From: Ancylostoma caninum | Taxonomy: Eukaryota > Nematoda > Chromadorea > Rhabditida > Ancylostomatidae | Length of the DNA: 64,000 bases | Assembly (NCBI GenBank): GCA_037903475.1 | Contig: JBAJFG010000538.1 | Span: 682,001 to 746,000, forward strand | Direction of reading: 5' to 3' | Part shown: positions 1 to 13,061 of the stretch, in pieces | Layout: each line of letters starts with the position of its first letter | How positions within the stretch are numbered: the stretch's first letter is position 1 | Program-made: the position numbers and the translations under genes | Notes under the pieces: model-generated | Told to the model about the DNA's origin: nothing | Databases searched by the model: none | Seen by the model: the letters and a program-made list of their open reading frames with translations, nothing else

Positions 1-130
1 TTTGAAAAAGTAAGAAATGCGATAAAAATTTCATAACTTTCCTGTACATTCATTCTTAGTGTTCATCGCAAGCGCATGAGAAAATTTCTGCCGCAAATTT
101 CTGGTTGTAATGATACACCTGTATTAGCAG

Positions 131-440
131 GATAGGCTGTATCTGCTTAAACTGCCCTTGTTGTTTTTTCCCGATCTGTGACAACTATCACAAATTCGAG
201 GAAGTAACCGGCTTCAGCTACAAAACGGTTGTTTTCAATCACAACTACGTTCGTGTGTGCTTTCCTGACGAGGACGTTAACAGTTATACAGCTTTATGTA
301 CAGCGGGAATACTCGGTGGAAATGCCAGCTGTCTGAAAGCACTGGCGTCCCTGTGGTATTGTGAACATGTGACAGACTACGACGGGTACTACACTAAGAC
401 CTGCACGCAATTTCCCTTAACTCAGAGTTGGACTTTCTAG
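131..440 (+). CDS. Candidate 3'-terminal exon of a cysteine-rich protein
   Basis: An open frame runs from about position 126 to a TAG at 438-440. It is unusually cysteine-rich: a cluster reading CLNCPCC, then further Cys in FPIC, VCFP, LCTAG, ASCLK, WYCEH and KTCTQ, and it ends QSWTF. A possible splice acceptor is ATTAGCAG at 123-130 or ATTAG at 123-127; an in-frame TGA lies just upstream, so the frame probably begins at a splice junction. The many cysteines suggest a secreted, disulphide-bonded protein, but I recognise no family and no signal peptide is visible because upstream exons fall outside the window. It could be a chance ORF, though the composition argues against that. Confidence 0.4.
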
Positions 441-1928
441 TGCGCTTTAAAAATCGGTCGGGTAGCGTTGAACAGCAGTCTGCTAATTAAAATGTCATTC
501 ATTTACGCTGCACAATCGTGCATGCCCTTGGAAGGGCGCAGAAACGTGCCTGTCACTGACCGGCATGGCTGAATTCTTGCAGTACGTCCGCCGTGGGATA
601 ACCTGGATTCGATGTATGTCGCGGTCAATCAAAAAACCCACCGCACCCTGTTATACAATTGTGGAGTGCACCTGATTTGATTATCATAGGTAATTGGAGT
701 GTTAGGATTTAAACATCCACGTGACAGCTCTAGGGACGACTTTTTGCAACAGACCGCTCATGAACGACACGTGCACGGTGCACTCTGCAAACATCGCGTA
801 CTCGTTCGTTCTTCCTTTTCTAGGAGTACTGTATGACACATTTTGTCCAGAACTACTTACATTTCTCATCAGCGAAGTTTCTCTGAGCAGTTTAATCTGC
901 ACCAAATCGACAACTGCACTCTGGTAGGAAAGTAGTCATCGCAATTAGGATATACCGTACGTTTAATCTGTTGTAGCGTATTCGCAAATTTGCGGATCTT
1001 TTCGAACTGCTTCGTTTCTGTCTGGTGTTCTTGCTATGCAACGGAATGTTATGCAGACAAGTGTTAGTGACGTTGAATTTACTATATTTCACGATTAACG
1101 CTGTGCAATAATATTTTTGTTGAGGGCACGCCCACGAACATTTCGAGAATTTGTTGCTTGAACCTGAAGTGCTATGAACACCTCAAAAATAAGCTAAAAA
1201 GGAAACTACATTCGCATAGCACACGAAGTCTCGTGGAGATCCGACTTGCCTGAGGGTCTTTGAACATATATACAGGTAGTAAACATTTTCACTTTTAATT
1301 TCGGTTGCTAAAAGTATATGGTATTATTAACCATATTTCTGCGTCTAGCTGTGCTGGTGCCAGGTTTCCGAGCCAATATTCAAACTTCTGTGGAAACCTC
1401 CTCCCTGAGTGTAGGATGGGTTACATATACATAATCATATAGAGCAAAAATCCGCTGATTCTGCCTAAAGGGAAAGAACTGTTTTCAGTTTAGGCAGTAT
1501 GCTTCGAGTCAGCATATAGAGCTGTCCTTGTGCTTCACCGGTAGAAGAACACTAGTGGAGATTGAGAGACCGGAGCTGAATCAGAATCCATCCGTCAAAA
1601 TCACGTCATCTCCCATCATCATCTTCTGAAATAAGTTTTTTTTATTGCTATGGGAAGGTAATACAAGTATTTGCATAACATATATGCATAATGTACAATG
1701 GAAAGGAGCACATGTCGGCATAGATCACTTACTACGAATGAACACGATCTTCCATTTCGGGTAGAATGGAGCAATCACGGAAGTCTTCTTTTTTTTTGAA
1801 ATAATTTATTTACGGTGTAGTCGGTTGCTAGAGAATCATATCAGTATACGAGTAAATGTCAAAGAATTGTCGAAATTATTGTAGGGGACGCTCATGTCAG
1901 TGTTTCGGTGTCCGCCGGGAAAAACCCA
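441..1928. other. No recognisable feature
   Basis: AT-rich sequence. Two overlapping open frames of 67-68 codons on opposite strands at 702-927 lack recognisable domains. I see no repeat structure. Confidence 0.4.
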
Positions 1929-2070
1929 GACTCGGTCAAGTGCGCACAAGCGCCCTTGTCATTGGCGTGGCGGGACCCGCGAAGGTCCCGAGGGGCAGAG
2001 ACTCGGTCAACTGCGCACAATCGCCCTTGTCATTCTCGTGGCGGGACCCGCGAAAGTCCCGAGGGGTAGT
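1929..2070. repeat. 71-bp tandem duplication, GC-rich
   Basis: The motif GACTCGGTCAA starts at 1929 and again at 2000, and the following roughly 70 bp (GCGCACAA, CGCCCTTGTCATT, GCGGGACCCGCGAA, GTCCCGAGGGG) is repeated with few changes. Each unit contains a small dyad (GCGGGACCCGC, then GTCCCG). It is much more GC-rich than its surroundings. The open frames across it follow from the repeat composition. Confidence 0.75.
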
Positions 2071-5000
2071 CAAGCGCATGGAGCAGAGCACCCCGTTTTC
2101 GTGGATTTTTAGCTCGTTTCGCGCGAATTCTTAATTAGATGTGAGTCCACCGCCACGTGAAGCCCCATTGTATAGCGAAATCTCGAAAACGGCGATTTCC
2201 GTTAGTGCAACGTTAAATGCATGTCACTTTAAAGGCTACGGTTCTTTCTTTCTATTTTAAATGCTTCTTGTACTTTACTTACCGCTAAAACTCGGTGCAG
2301 AGCAAATCCCTTCCCTCATATCTTCAGATTTTTCCCAGGATTAACTATTTAAGCTCCGTAGGTCGTACAGGTACTTCTCGGTAGCTCTGTTCAATGCTGA
2401 CACAAGCCTAGCCATGACTAATCTCTCGAACCAGTTTTCTGTGGAAAGAAGAGAAACTAGTGGACACCTGTCCGTAATGCAATACAAACGTTTGAACACA
2501 ATAAATGTCATCTCAATTAAATTTACTTAATATTAACACTGCCGCGCGTGCCGATGGGCAAATTTCGTGCATTATGAGAAGATGGAAGTAGCTGGGATCC
2601 CTCTTCCACTCAAGCAGAACATAAGAAAACTAAGATGCAAGTTCTAATTACTAGTAAATATAGCAGTAGTGCTGCAGCTCAGCGCCGTATGCGTATCTAA
2701 AAGGAGCGATTGAAAGAAGTTCCTTTGTAGATATAGTCGGTGAATGCAACTTTTGTTCGCCCCTGAGTGAGCTGTAAATCTACGGACGTGCTTTCCATCG
2801 AACGAGTATGATAGATGTCTCTCAAGCTTCTAGCAATTAGTAGCCAATTAGTACACGGAATAATAGCACCTCACCAACAAACAATGCACTAATCCAGAAA
2901 TTTCCTTGTACTCGCTTAAAAACCACCATATTTCAAAAAAGTTTTGTAAAAGGTATAATCTCTTTCAGAAAAGGTAAACGTTAAGTGACAGTTAATGCGC
3001 TCTCCCTCGGGATCAGAGCAATTAGGCGAGAATGTAAACAACTGCTTTTTATTTTCATGAAATTGCACGGAGTTGCCATTTTGACACGGTGTTAAGAATA
3101 GTAATAACCAATGTACTTTTTTCGAAGTAGAGATATCGGACAAGTAGGAAATTGCCAGTCTAAAAATGCTGGACAAACATCTAAATTTAGGGGACTATAT
3201 ACTTTTGAAACACAAACTCATTCCAAATTTTGTTGCTTTTAGGTGCAGTAAGCTAACCTTACTGTGAACAACTGTTCATGCAAGCGTTCGATCTAAGGAT
3301 GTAGAAGAGCTTCTTTTATCGTTCGGTCAAAGCTTTAAAGGTCGCAGCTAAGCGCAGAAGAGCAGGTCTATACGGGAAAGAGTAGAAGTTCCATCGGTGG
3401 AGCAATCGTGACATCTGTGATATCTGTTCTTCCCATCCCAGTCTGTTCTTCCCATTCTCTGATTTGAATCGTCCTGTGTCATTCTTCAAAGTTGCAGTTC
3501 TTGCTCGTATTGTTTCGTAATTATTTTTCTCTAATACTTTAACAGAGCTTATTTGGCCATTCAAAAGCGCATTTCTTGCTCTATAAGTCTTACCGCCGTT
3601 TTGTTGACTGATCACTTTCCCTATTTCCCAGGCACTGGAAACGGGTAGGTAACTCGGGTAAGTATATTACCTTTGTGTGTGTCTGTGGAGAGCAACATTG
3701 CTGAAGCAAGACAGCACATCGCATTGCATCACACTATCTGCATCTTCTGCCACATCTGCATCCACTTGGAGATCTCTCCGGGTGTGCTAACTTCAGCCAG
3801 ACCCGCAATAGCTTTTTTTCACCGAAAAAGCGAAAGAAAACTGAAGAAATACTCAATTGATGTACCTTTCTCAGTGATCAATCATCCCTGCAAGCTTTGC
3901 CAGCTCTCCGATTGCATTACATGACACATCGCAAGCCCAGTAATTAAGACCTATTTGTTGATGATGCGAAGTGTTTGCGGGGATGACGAACTTCAGCATC
4001 GTCGGCAAAAAGTTCGAAAAGCACTTGCACAGATCTTGAAGCTGCTGCGAGGGTTTCTTTGCTGGGGATTAGGGTACTGAGATGACGTTCGAGTGCCTCT
4101 CACCTTTTTCACCTTGTGATTGGTGGTTCGGTGGTTTCGAAGGATTTGATTTCCGGAGTCTTGATTGCTAGTGCTCTAGAAAGAAGGTAATCTCAAAATA
4201 TGTCATTGATCTTCTTTCAAAATGCACTTGTTAGTTGCAGAACGTGCGGCTAAGCCTTAACTTCAGCTCCGGCACCTGAATGAGTGAACTCCGCTGCTAT
4301 CACAATCGGCTTTTCTCTGCATGAAACTCAGAGGAAGACGTACGTCAGCGCTCCTGTGGCCACTACGAAGTAGCGAGTCTGGATGATGTTTGTAGTCGTG
4401 ACAATCCTGTAAACACTACAAGTTCACATTGATGGGACTTCAGAATAGAGGAGGTCTTTCAAGACGAAGGAGAAGAATTTTTCCAATGTTTGATTCGAAT
4501 TGACTGATTCTTTGGTCTAATAGGTCCATAGTTGTTCCAATCCAGATTTTGTTCTTTGAAACAAAACATTTATGACCGACAGGTGCCACAAGAAAATGCT
4601 ACGTTATGTATATGCAATTAGACGATGTAATAGCATTAAATTATTCTGGAGCGTTGACAAAGGTCAAGAGGCGGGTCTTGTGGTTTCAACTACATCCGGG
4701 GATCAGAGATTGTAACAGCAGAGGAAGGAGAAACGACTTCGACGATTTGTTGAGAAAATCCGCAATGAAGCTGTAGGACTGACCTTGAAGCTTTATTTCA
4801 CCTTAATTCAGCTAAAAACCAGAGTTAGCTTGATGAACACGTTGGTCACAATCTGCACAACCACAAATATGAAACAACTTGTGAACAAATGAACAATGAG
4901 AACTGGATAGACAACAGACGTGAAAAGAGCTTGTAACATTTACAACCGAAGACATTTACCAGATAGAAGAGTTAGCATTTCATTTTGGAAGGAAAATTTT

Positions 5001-5550
5001 CCACCGAGTGGGATCACGTGCACATTTGCTTGAATGCAAGCGCGCGTGTCTCACGTGGTAGTGCATGTGAAAAGCGTAACGTCGCCACTAATGTTGACAG
5101 AGTTCCACGATTCAATTTGAAGTGCTGAGTTTTTTGTTCTCCGTTGCTTATACCTTAAAAATCCTTTATTTTTAGCTGACCTGTGTTGTTTGCTAAGAAA
5201 TGGTTTAATCATGTAATGAAGCATTCCTAAACCAAAGAACTGGATGAGAAAACAAATTTGAAATGTGTTCGCGAACATTCAGGTTCAATTTCGTCGCCCC
5301 TGCTGTAGCCTCCTCGGAACCGCTATGTAGCAGCCGAGCGGTTTCAAAACGCAGACGCAATTGCAGCACATCTTCATCCGCATGAGGTCCTCGTTCGTTG
5401 TAAATCTTGCTGATCTTCCCTCATTCTTTTTTCTACTACGTGGTTGAAAAGTACAACAGAAAGAACGATACATGTGAAAAAGAAACTTCAATCAATAGCA
5501 AGTGAACGGACGACAAACATTTCTAAACACGCTTGACGCTCACAAAGGAG
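2071..5550. other. No recognisable feature
   Basis: Several ORFs of 75-99 codons (2916-3176 minus, 3316-3615 minus, 3673-3924 plus, 5051-5278 minus) have no recognisable motif or strong splice signal. I see no repeat organisation. Confidence 0.4.
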
Positions 5551-5559
5551 AAGACGATC

Positions 5560-6490
5560 GGTGTCGGATTTGCGCGAATTCGGCGTATTATTTCGTAGAA
5601 AAAATTCCTTCCACATGGGACCAGGCGCTCAAGCGGCTGGGCACGGGACCCACGCGCGTTCAAATGTGGCGTGTCCCACGTATACGATGTCAAAAGCGTA
5701 TGGTCGCGAATGTGTTAAAGGCAGAGCGCCATCTCGTTCTGCCTGTTGGATTTACCAACATATCCCAGACCTTCTCATCATGTTGATCCCTGGGATCAAC
5801 AGGCACAGAAGCGACGAAATCCCCATTTTTGAAAGGCTCGAACTGGATAAAAATTTGGAGCCCGGAGGCGGGTCGCTCCAAGCTGTGCTGGCTGCCTGCC
5901 ACGGCTGCCGCGTCGGTCAACGAGTCTTGCCGTGTCCAATCGATAAGATCAACGACTTCACATGTCAACTCGGGTTGGCAAACTGTTACAGACCCCGTCC
6001 TGGAAGACGGGCTTATAGACCATTCTGAGACAATTTATGTATACCGTTGGAACCATCGCGCCGAGTAGATGCAGGATCTGCTGTTAGCTGAACTACGAAA
6101 ATGAGGTGGACCCCTGCCTTTAAACCCGTTTTCAAATGTTCTTCGACACTTTATTCGAAACAGTTTGTCAAGCCGAGTGGACGAATGAAGCCGCTGAACT
6201 TATCGGTTGCAGACGTCAAGACGTGTTGGCCAACGCTGCAGGCGTGCCGGGTCCTCCCCGAACTGCACATTCGGGCCCTCCGAAAACAGGGTTTTCGTCA
6301 CTTTTATGCGTTTTGACGTATATCGTTGGGATCAGAGTGACAACAAGGTCTAAAGCGTGTTGGTATCTACAACCCTGACACACTGCCATTAACCGTCCAA
6401 ACCTGCTCCTCACAAAACAGCCCTGTTCGCCGAAAATGACACTGATATCAATGGATAGTGCGCACACAATCAGAGTGTCATCACGCACAA
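5560..6490 (+). repeat. Degenerate GC-rich dispersed repeat
   Basis: This block is GC-richer than its flanks and full of short overlapping ORFs on both strands, typical of a decayed dispersed element. AGCTGTGCTGGCTG near 5880 and the following bases reappear inverted near 10.65-10.70 kb. The CGTATATCGTTGGGATCAG motif near 6315 has a relative near 10775 (CGATGTACATTGTTGGGATC). GTCGCGAATGTGTTAAAG at about 5703 also occurs near 27.33 kb. I do not recognise the element class; no protein domain is identifiable. Confidence 0.5.
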
Positions 6491-6499
6491 TGTGCTGCT

Positions 6500-7560
6500 T
6501 GTGCTAGCGGGCATCTGAAAACTTCTAATAATTGTCGATGAAATCCTTTACATTTCCCTACTCCTGCCGTTGCCGTTGCTTCTTTATTGTTCACTTCTTC
6601 ACTTGAATTTTGGCCTTCACTCCACTCTATTCTCAAGCCAACGCTTCCGAATCGTTGTGTTTTTTTAGGGGCTGTGTCCCCCTAATTAGAACGCACCCGA
6701 GGACACATGCACCATGGCTCGAGGAATATTCAGATGTACATCCCATTCTCGAATTGATTCAAAGCCGCATCCAACGCTGAACCTCTGTGATTTTGCTCGT
6801 TCCAGTTCATTAGCTACATAGTTACACAATGTTGTAGATACCTTTATTATCCTATACACAGAGAGCATCAGTGTTCCATGGAATCAGGCACGCAACCGTG
6901 TTTTCAAGAGAAGCCGTTGTGAGTGCTAATGCTTCGCTAATTGACTTTTATCCAGTTTTGCAACTGTCCGCTCGGAAATCTGTAAAAGCTATTATTCTGA
7001 ACTGTATTACATAGTGAAAGGTTTCTGCGAGGAGTGAAGTCATTACTGTGCCTCGGGTGCCACGGAAATTCTCCGCTTTGTCCACGTGAACGCCCTCGCC
7101 GCCCATTCGTTAGAAAAAAAAGGCAATCCCCTATTAAAGCCAATACAATGCGCTACGTAAGCGCAAATCAATGAGGCATACTGTAACTATGACGTCAACT
7201 TACATTTATACGTTAAATAGCAAATCTTTCGATTTAATAAAGTGCAACTGCCACATCGTCAGCTGATAATAATGTTACACTGTCGTTGGAACTCACTTGA
7301 AATATTCAGCCAAATGACGGCGATTAGAACAAAAAAGATAATTGGTGTAGATTTAGTGAATGAATTCATTTATGAACTATCTTATTTATCGGATTGACGG
7401 CGTTCAAATCGGATATCGGATCGCTTGAATAAAATTAATAACTGCGTGTCGTTTTTGTAGATGAACGTCACGGGGGACGTAAACATCATCATGGCAAACG
7501 TTTCCTTAGTGCATATCCATGTTCTACAGGTAGTCACGCTCATCCTGATTCATACGTGGT
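6500..7560. other. No recognisable feature
   Basis: AT-rich stretch with short ORFs only (for example 6937-7143 minus). No repeat or coding signature could be supported. Confidence 0.4.
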
Positions 7561-7570
7561 GCATTCGTAG

Positions 7571-7788
7571 CAGGGATAAGCAGAATTCCGGTTTCCGGAA
7601 GTCGGAAGTTCCTGGATTCTTGCCTCATGCGAGCTTCTGACTTCTAGATTTCAGGACGATTGGCAATCATAGGGTCACGCCAACTCAGACGTGCCGTATT
7701 CATCGCTCCAAATCTCGCCAGATTTCGAGCTTCCCCCAACTCCCGACTTCCGACTTCCGCTCTCGAGCAGTACTTCCACTCATCCCTG
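7571..7788. mobile_element. hAT-like MITE with imperfect 8-bp target duplication
   Basis: The 218-bp segment begins CAGGGATAAGCAGAA and ends as the reverse complement of CAGGGATGAGTGGAA. Inside the ends, CGGAAGTCGGAAGTT on the left pairs with a run of CCCGACTTCCGACTTCC on the right. The 8 bases on either side are ATTCGTAG (7563-7570) and ACTCGTAT (7789-7796), a 6/8 match. CAGGG ends with an 8-bp duplication are the hAT signature. No transposase is encoded, so this is a non-autonomous copy. The 62-codon ORF across it is probably fortuitous. Confidence 0.65.
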
Positions 7789-7796
7789 ACTCGTAT

Positions 7797-10495
7797 CCAG
7801 TGCTTTGCAACCGTAAACAGACCCGAAACTAGCTTTTCGTTGAATTAAAATCAATACTGAGCTCCTTTGGAAAGCGTAATGTTTCCGAAGCTTCTTTTGG
7901 ACAGATTGCTAGCTGAACTTCCGTAAATGCACTATTTGATCAGCACGGCTAGTGTAATCGGACTATCCGTATCTAGCACTTTAAAAGTTAGCAAAACAAT
8001 CAATGTCATTTCCGCACTATGCAGTGTTAAGTCCTATATGTAAAATTCTTGGATTTCTGCTTATAATAGTATTGACCCCATTACAAATGCTCCAATGCGG
8101 TTAGAATTGTGAGGATTCGCTGATCAGAGCGATATGCACCAGTGGTGGATGCAGCGTAGGGCCTGGAGTGGGGGGGGGAGAGGGGTGCCGTCCACCTGGG
8201 AGTGGGTCACCGAAAATTTTCGAAACTATTACACTTCATGAAATAGAGAAGAATTCTGTATAAGCTTATTCTTTACTGTAAACTTTGGTTAGTATTATTC
8301 AGACATTCGACTGCTGGTGACTCTAGCAACTAATACGTTTCTCGTGTCCGACAGCTGCAGCCACCTAGTACAAATTCCCCTTCATAAAGTAGTTATCTAG
8401 AATGAGTCATTTGCAGAAAAGGTGAATTCTGGGTTGTTTGAGGATATTTCTGAGCGGTCGAGTGAGTAGGAAATTGAAAAAAGTTGGTAAAATTGTGATC
8501 TCTGCGAGTCTTAGACTAGATAACTCGATTAGCTCGAAGCAGCTTGAAAAATTGCAAAGGTACAACTTCACTTCGACGTTGCAAAACTTCAATTTCCAGC
8601 AAATATAGAATTAATTGCAAAATCTCGCAGCGGGTTGTTTACATGTCCGTTACACTGCCGAAGCCTTTATGTTATAAGTGGTGCAGGCCAATCTGATTAG
8701 AAGATTAGTTGTTGCTTCCGTTGCACGAATGACCTTTGCTGTGTGATCCTGTTGCATCAGCTTCTACGTACTTTCTGATGATAAGCTCCCGTTAGCACAG
8801 AAATTTGTTACGACGTACGTAATTACACTTATGAATTTATACATAGCCAATTAACAGCTACAAAAAGGCCTGTATAACGATGTCAACTACAATCTAATGT
8901 GTTTATAGATGAGGGAAGAACAGCAATTTGTTTAAGATTCGTTACAGTGCAGAAGTGCAGCTTTTTGAGCATGTTTTCTCGCGCTCCAAACGACTATTAG
9001 TAGCCTCTCCAATCAGGTTTTTTCGCCGTACATTAGAGCTAACACATGCACGGATACGAAGCATTAATTGGGAGGCGTTTTCAAACATCCGAGAGAGACG
9101 AATGGTCGAAGCTAAAGGGAACGTCTCCGAAAAATCTAGGATGGTCAATTAGGTTGAAATCATTCATCAAACAGAAAAAGTACAATTGCACAATGCCCCG
9201 TGACACATTCAAGCTCCTGGAATTCCGCACTTTCATATAGGAAAGTCCTCATTTATGATAGCCATTATCCTCAGTTTTTTTTTTCAAACGTGTCCAAACA
9301 CTGGTCTGCTGCTATCATCGCTTGTTTTTCGGTGAGGACTTGTTTCCAAAATGATAACTACCAACATACACATCTCCTTACACTCCTCTTTGACATCTTG
9401 AAGGAAGCGAGAGAATTCCAGACCTGATAAATTCTAAATATTTTTCGTTTTAGCAGCGGTGCAAACCACTCTCGCCCACTGTTTCACGAGTGTTGAGTTA
9501 GAAAAAAAAACGCTTGGCCTTGAGGGAATACTTCATCGCAAAATGTACGCAACTCATAAGATGGATTTCGTGTCTGAGCGCAGCTGATGATTAGTCTTGC
9601 TTCTTCTATGTTCTCTGAGGAATTCGAAAATCTGGAGGTCTAGCACATACCTAAAGTGGCTGCCCCACCCCACTTTCTAGCTTCACGTCGATGTGTTAGT
9701 AAATAGGAATGTGGAACAAACAACTACAGCATGCGTTATTCAGACTAAGATGGAATACAAAAAAAAAGCCAACTTAATGCCAGCAGCTTAAGGCTTTCAT
9801 GAACTATATGAAGGAGCAAAATGGTGAGAATGGCTCACTTTGAAAGTGCCGATTCCTTGCCAAGATAAAGGTATAGCGCCAACAGAACAAGCGGGCGGGC
9901 GTATCCTATAGTTAATACAATTGAACTACTCATAATACGACAACGAGGAGAAAATTAACGGAATCAGGCCTTTGCTCAGCATGAGGCACAAATGCTGCCC
10001 CAGAAGAAAAGAGCACACAAAAAAGAACAAGTGCATAACTCCGAGCTAGCTTTTTGAGAACAGTTTATTGTCATACCATCAATAAAGACAGTCAACGTTA
10101 AATTCACCCGATGTTGGCACCGTAGACCAGCCACAACCTTTAAATCTCTACTCTAGCCCAAACGAGATTCTGAGATATTCCTTCCTGGCTGTTCAGTCCT
10201 TAGAAAGTGAACGCTACTAGTTTTCTTCTCAGAGACCTTTTCTTCTACCATCACTCGAATCGAGAAGTCGAGATAATTTAATTCAGGTGATGGAATATTT
10301 GTGTAGAACAGCAATGGAATTGCTACCGTTTTGAATGAGTCGCTGGCCTATCCGATGGGAAAGCAAATGCATCAGTTTCGTTTCCCATTGGGCAAATTAC
10401 CAAAAACATCCAAAGTAAACCTCTTAATAATGCCATATTTCAAGGTAGCGTTCCACCACGTATTCATGTTTGAGCTAATAATAGATTCTGGACAT
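7797..10495. other. No firm gene; ambiguous open region at 8928-9152
   Basis: Mostly AT-rich unique-looking sequence. At 8928-9152 both strands are open for about 70 codons. The minus frame (FSETFPLASTIRLS near its start) could be an exon between a CTAG acceptor near 9140 and a possible GTAACG donor; the plus frame has a possible GTGCAG acceptor near 8957. Neither can be preferred. There is a G-run at 8169-8180. Confidence 0.3.
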
Positions 10496-10499
10496 TCCT

Positions 10500-10830
10500 A
10501 ATGCGCTGGCTCCGGCGGTCTGTATGATTTATCCCAATATGGCCTAGACACCCCTTTTTCGAGACGGGATCTGTGCCAGTTTGCTGAAGCAAATTGGCGT
10601 GTGGAGCCTTGAACCACTGTTGATTTAGTCGATTGAGCATATTAAGACTTGTGGGCCGACACTACGGCTATATCGAACAGCCAGCACAGCTAGGCGCAAT
10701 CTGCTTACCGTCTTTCTGGAAATAGGCATCTGACCTCTGCAAATACGGAGTTACTCAGCATTCTTGCGAATTTCGATGTACATTGTTGGGATCAGCATAG
10801 TAGATGAAACAATGATGTTTTGATATTTCC
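10500..10830 (-). repeat. Inverted relative of the 5.6-6.5 kb dispersed repeat
   Basis: Read on the minus strand, the CGCCTAGCTGTGCTGGCTG segment (plus-strand 10680-10700) matches the AGCTGTGCTGGCTG segment at 5880, followed by a diverged version of the same downstream sequence including CAAGTCTT. CGATGTACATTGTTGGGATC at about 10773 matches a motif near 6315. It is a diverged dispersed repeat with no recognisable ORF. Confidence 0.4.
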
Positions 10831-11037
10831 CATACGGGCTCCAAAGGGGTAGAACGCCTGGAGGTTCAGAATATCATCAAATTCAATCCTCGTGTGCACC
10901 GCGCGAAGTCTCCGACGTGTTCATTTGTGAGCTTTCAGCATAGTATATTCCTTCTTCGGACCTTAATGTTAACGAATGTATCACTATTTCAACACTGCTT
11001 ACAAACAGTTTAACCGATCAATATCTATTGTATAATA

Positions 11038-11891
11038 ATAGGTTGTAACATAAGTTTCCGCTGTTTTAAAACTTTCGAAAAAATTTATAAAAACTCATAT
11101 ACCAGATACCGAGCGAAGTATGGACCACAAAAGCCGGTGGTCTTCCGCCATTTTTACAGCAGGAGCTCGACTCTCCTGCTTCAAAAGTCCGTGGATTACG
11201 AGGCAAGTAACTGAGTCGGGCAGTGCTAGAGGTCACTGACTTTAGCAAATCGGTTCTCGCTCACTAGATAATCTTGTGATCAAACCGTACATAACGCACA
11301 ATTAACAATTCCTCTGCGAGCACTTTGCCTTTCCGGAGAGTTCGACCAACAAAATTAAGGCGCCCTCCGCTGTCTGGCAAAACGATGCGATTTCGACAGA
11401 GCGCTTGGAACTTGTCCCAAAACAGTTGGTGTTTGTAGCAAACGTGGAAGAAATCTCACTTCAATTCGCTTCAGCTCCAGAGAGAAGAACGGCATAATCA
11501 AAATTTTGGGTCACCAAGTTCGATGCCTTTGCTCGAAACCGCTCGACAATAAAACGGGGAGAGTAAGTACCATGGAGGATAAGAATGGTCTCAAGGTTAC
11601 TCCACCCAAATTTGGTTAGTCTCATAAAACGTTGTGGTAAAATAATTATACGTGCAAGTGCAGTTACCGAATTTGCATTCTTGAGGGGTTCACTCCGGAG
11701 TTAATTACATCTTCAAAATAGACACAAAAATCGTTTGCTTTTTTCTTTCTTTTAAAAAATTTCAAAATGCTCGCGGGATCAGCTGCTTCAAAAGGGTATC
11801 TCGACATGATCGAAATCTGATCGGTTTTCATTTATTAGAAACCTTTGAAAATACCAATGCGAAAACAGCGGAAACTTATGTTACAACCTAA
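11038..11891. mobile_element. Mariner-type TIR element, non-autonomous
   Basis: The ends are inverted repeats of at least 27 bp: GGTTGTAACATAAGTTTCCG from 11041 and its reverse complement ending at 11888. Including the outer bases the ends read ATAGG and TTAGG, matching the TTAGG start of many mariner elements, with TA at 11036-11037 and 11892-11893 as target duplication. The 854-bp interior has only short ORFs (longest 60 codons, minus, 11066-11248) and I could not identify the DDE domain, so it is either a deleted or a heavily decayed copy. Confidence 0.75.
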
Positions 11892-11893
11892 TA

Positions 11894-13061
11894 ATTGCTA
11901 GAAGTTGGTAGTATTTGCCTCCTTTTGAAAAGAGGTGGTTGCAGATAAACATTTCAACATGTTTCAGTGGACTGTAATACAACTTAACATGTTGATCATT
12001 GACGGAATATGTGCTGTGCAACATGTTAGGTTGTGTCACAGCCTGTTCCAAATCACCATTCACATGTCCTTTTTCCCTGCAAAGGGAAAAGATAGCATTA
12101 TGTATGGTAGGTCATCTTGAATGAGGAACATTAACCTTATGCCTTTATGTGACGAGTTTTCGTGGGCCTAAAGATGCACGAAAGGCCCATGGAAGGAATT
12201 TTGATATGGCTTTATTAAGAAATCGCTTGCACGGCCCATTGAATCATATTTCAGTCGAACAGGCTGAATTGCATGCTATATTGCAGTCATTCCCGGCTGC
12301 ACCCACGCTCATAACAACCATCAGAGTTTTTGCTGCTTTTGCATTCTCCAGACATGTCGTGGAAATTGAAGAGATAAACTTGCGAAAGATCGGGAAAGGA
12401 GGAGAAGTCCGAGCAGATGCTGTTGGATGTCTTTGGGGGGGGGGAGTACATAAAAATGAGCAATTATGGTTGTTCTGCGGAAAGGCTTGAAACACGGCAA
12501 AACTAGACTACTAATATAGAGAAACTGAATTTTCAAAATTTTATGGGAACCATTGCTCGAGTGAATGGAAACGGTTGGTACATGCGAACCACTCTTCAAC
12601 GAGAAATGTCTGTCACATGGAAAGTAAAGAGCACAAAGTCGTGTTCTGGCACCACCAGTTCAGCATCCAAATCTTTGAAGATTTCAAGTCGATAAATATA
12701 AAGATAGGTCCCATTTAGATTACTTGTTTTGAGCAGTTGATAAACCTGTGTTATGCTTTATTTCGTGATTTGGAAAGTGCACGAATTTTAGCTCCTTATT
12801 CAAAACGAGACCTCATTTGGTTATAAGGCTCGACCAGTATAAGGTAATGAAGACAGCTTACATTTGAAATCTACCAAATATCTTTTAAGAGACCCTGCCC
12901 CTCCCGAGAGTTTGTCACCACATTTTTTGTAATTGTGAAGATATTGTACTGGTTTCTTTTAAGTCCCTTGTCATTGTAACTGTCTGAGTATATTTTCGAA
13001 ATCCGGGACTCAAAATTCATCTTCATACATTTATTTGTTATGTTACTTTTATTGACCACCA
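11894..13061. other. No recognisable feature
   Basis: An ORF of 113 codons at 12149-12490 (plus) overlaps minus ORFs of similar size around 12244-12599; none shows a known motif. A G9 run interrupts the plus ORF near 12436, which weakens it further. Confidence 0.4.

Noticed and set aside
5502..6488. Cluster of ORFs up to 155 codons as genes
   Set aside because: The ORFs overlap on both strands inside a GC-rich block that has an inverted relative at 10.5-10.8 kb, so dispersed-repeat origin is likelier.
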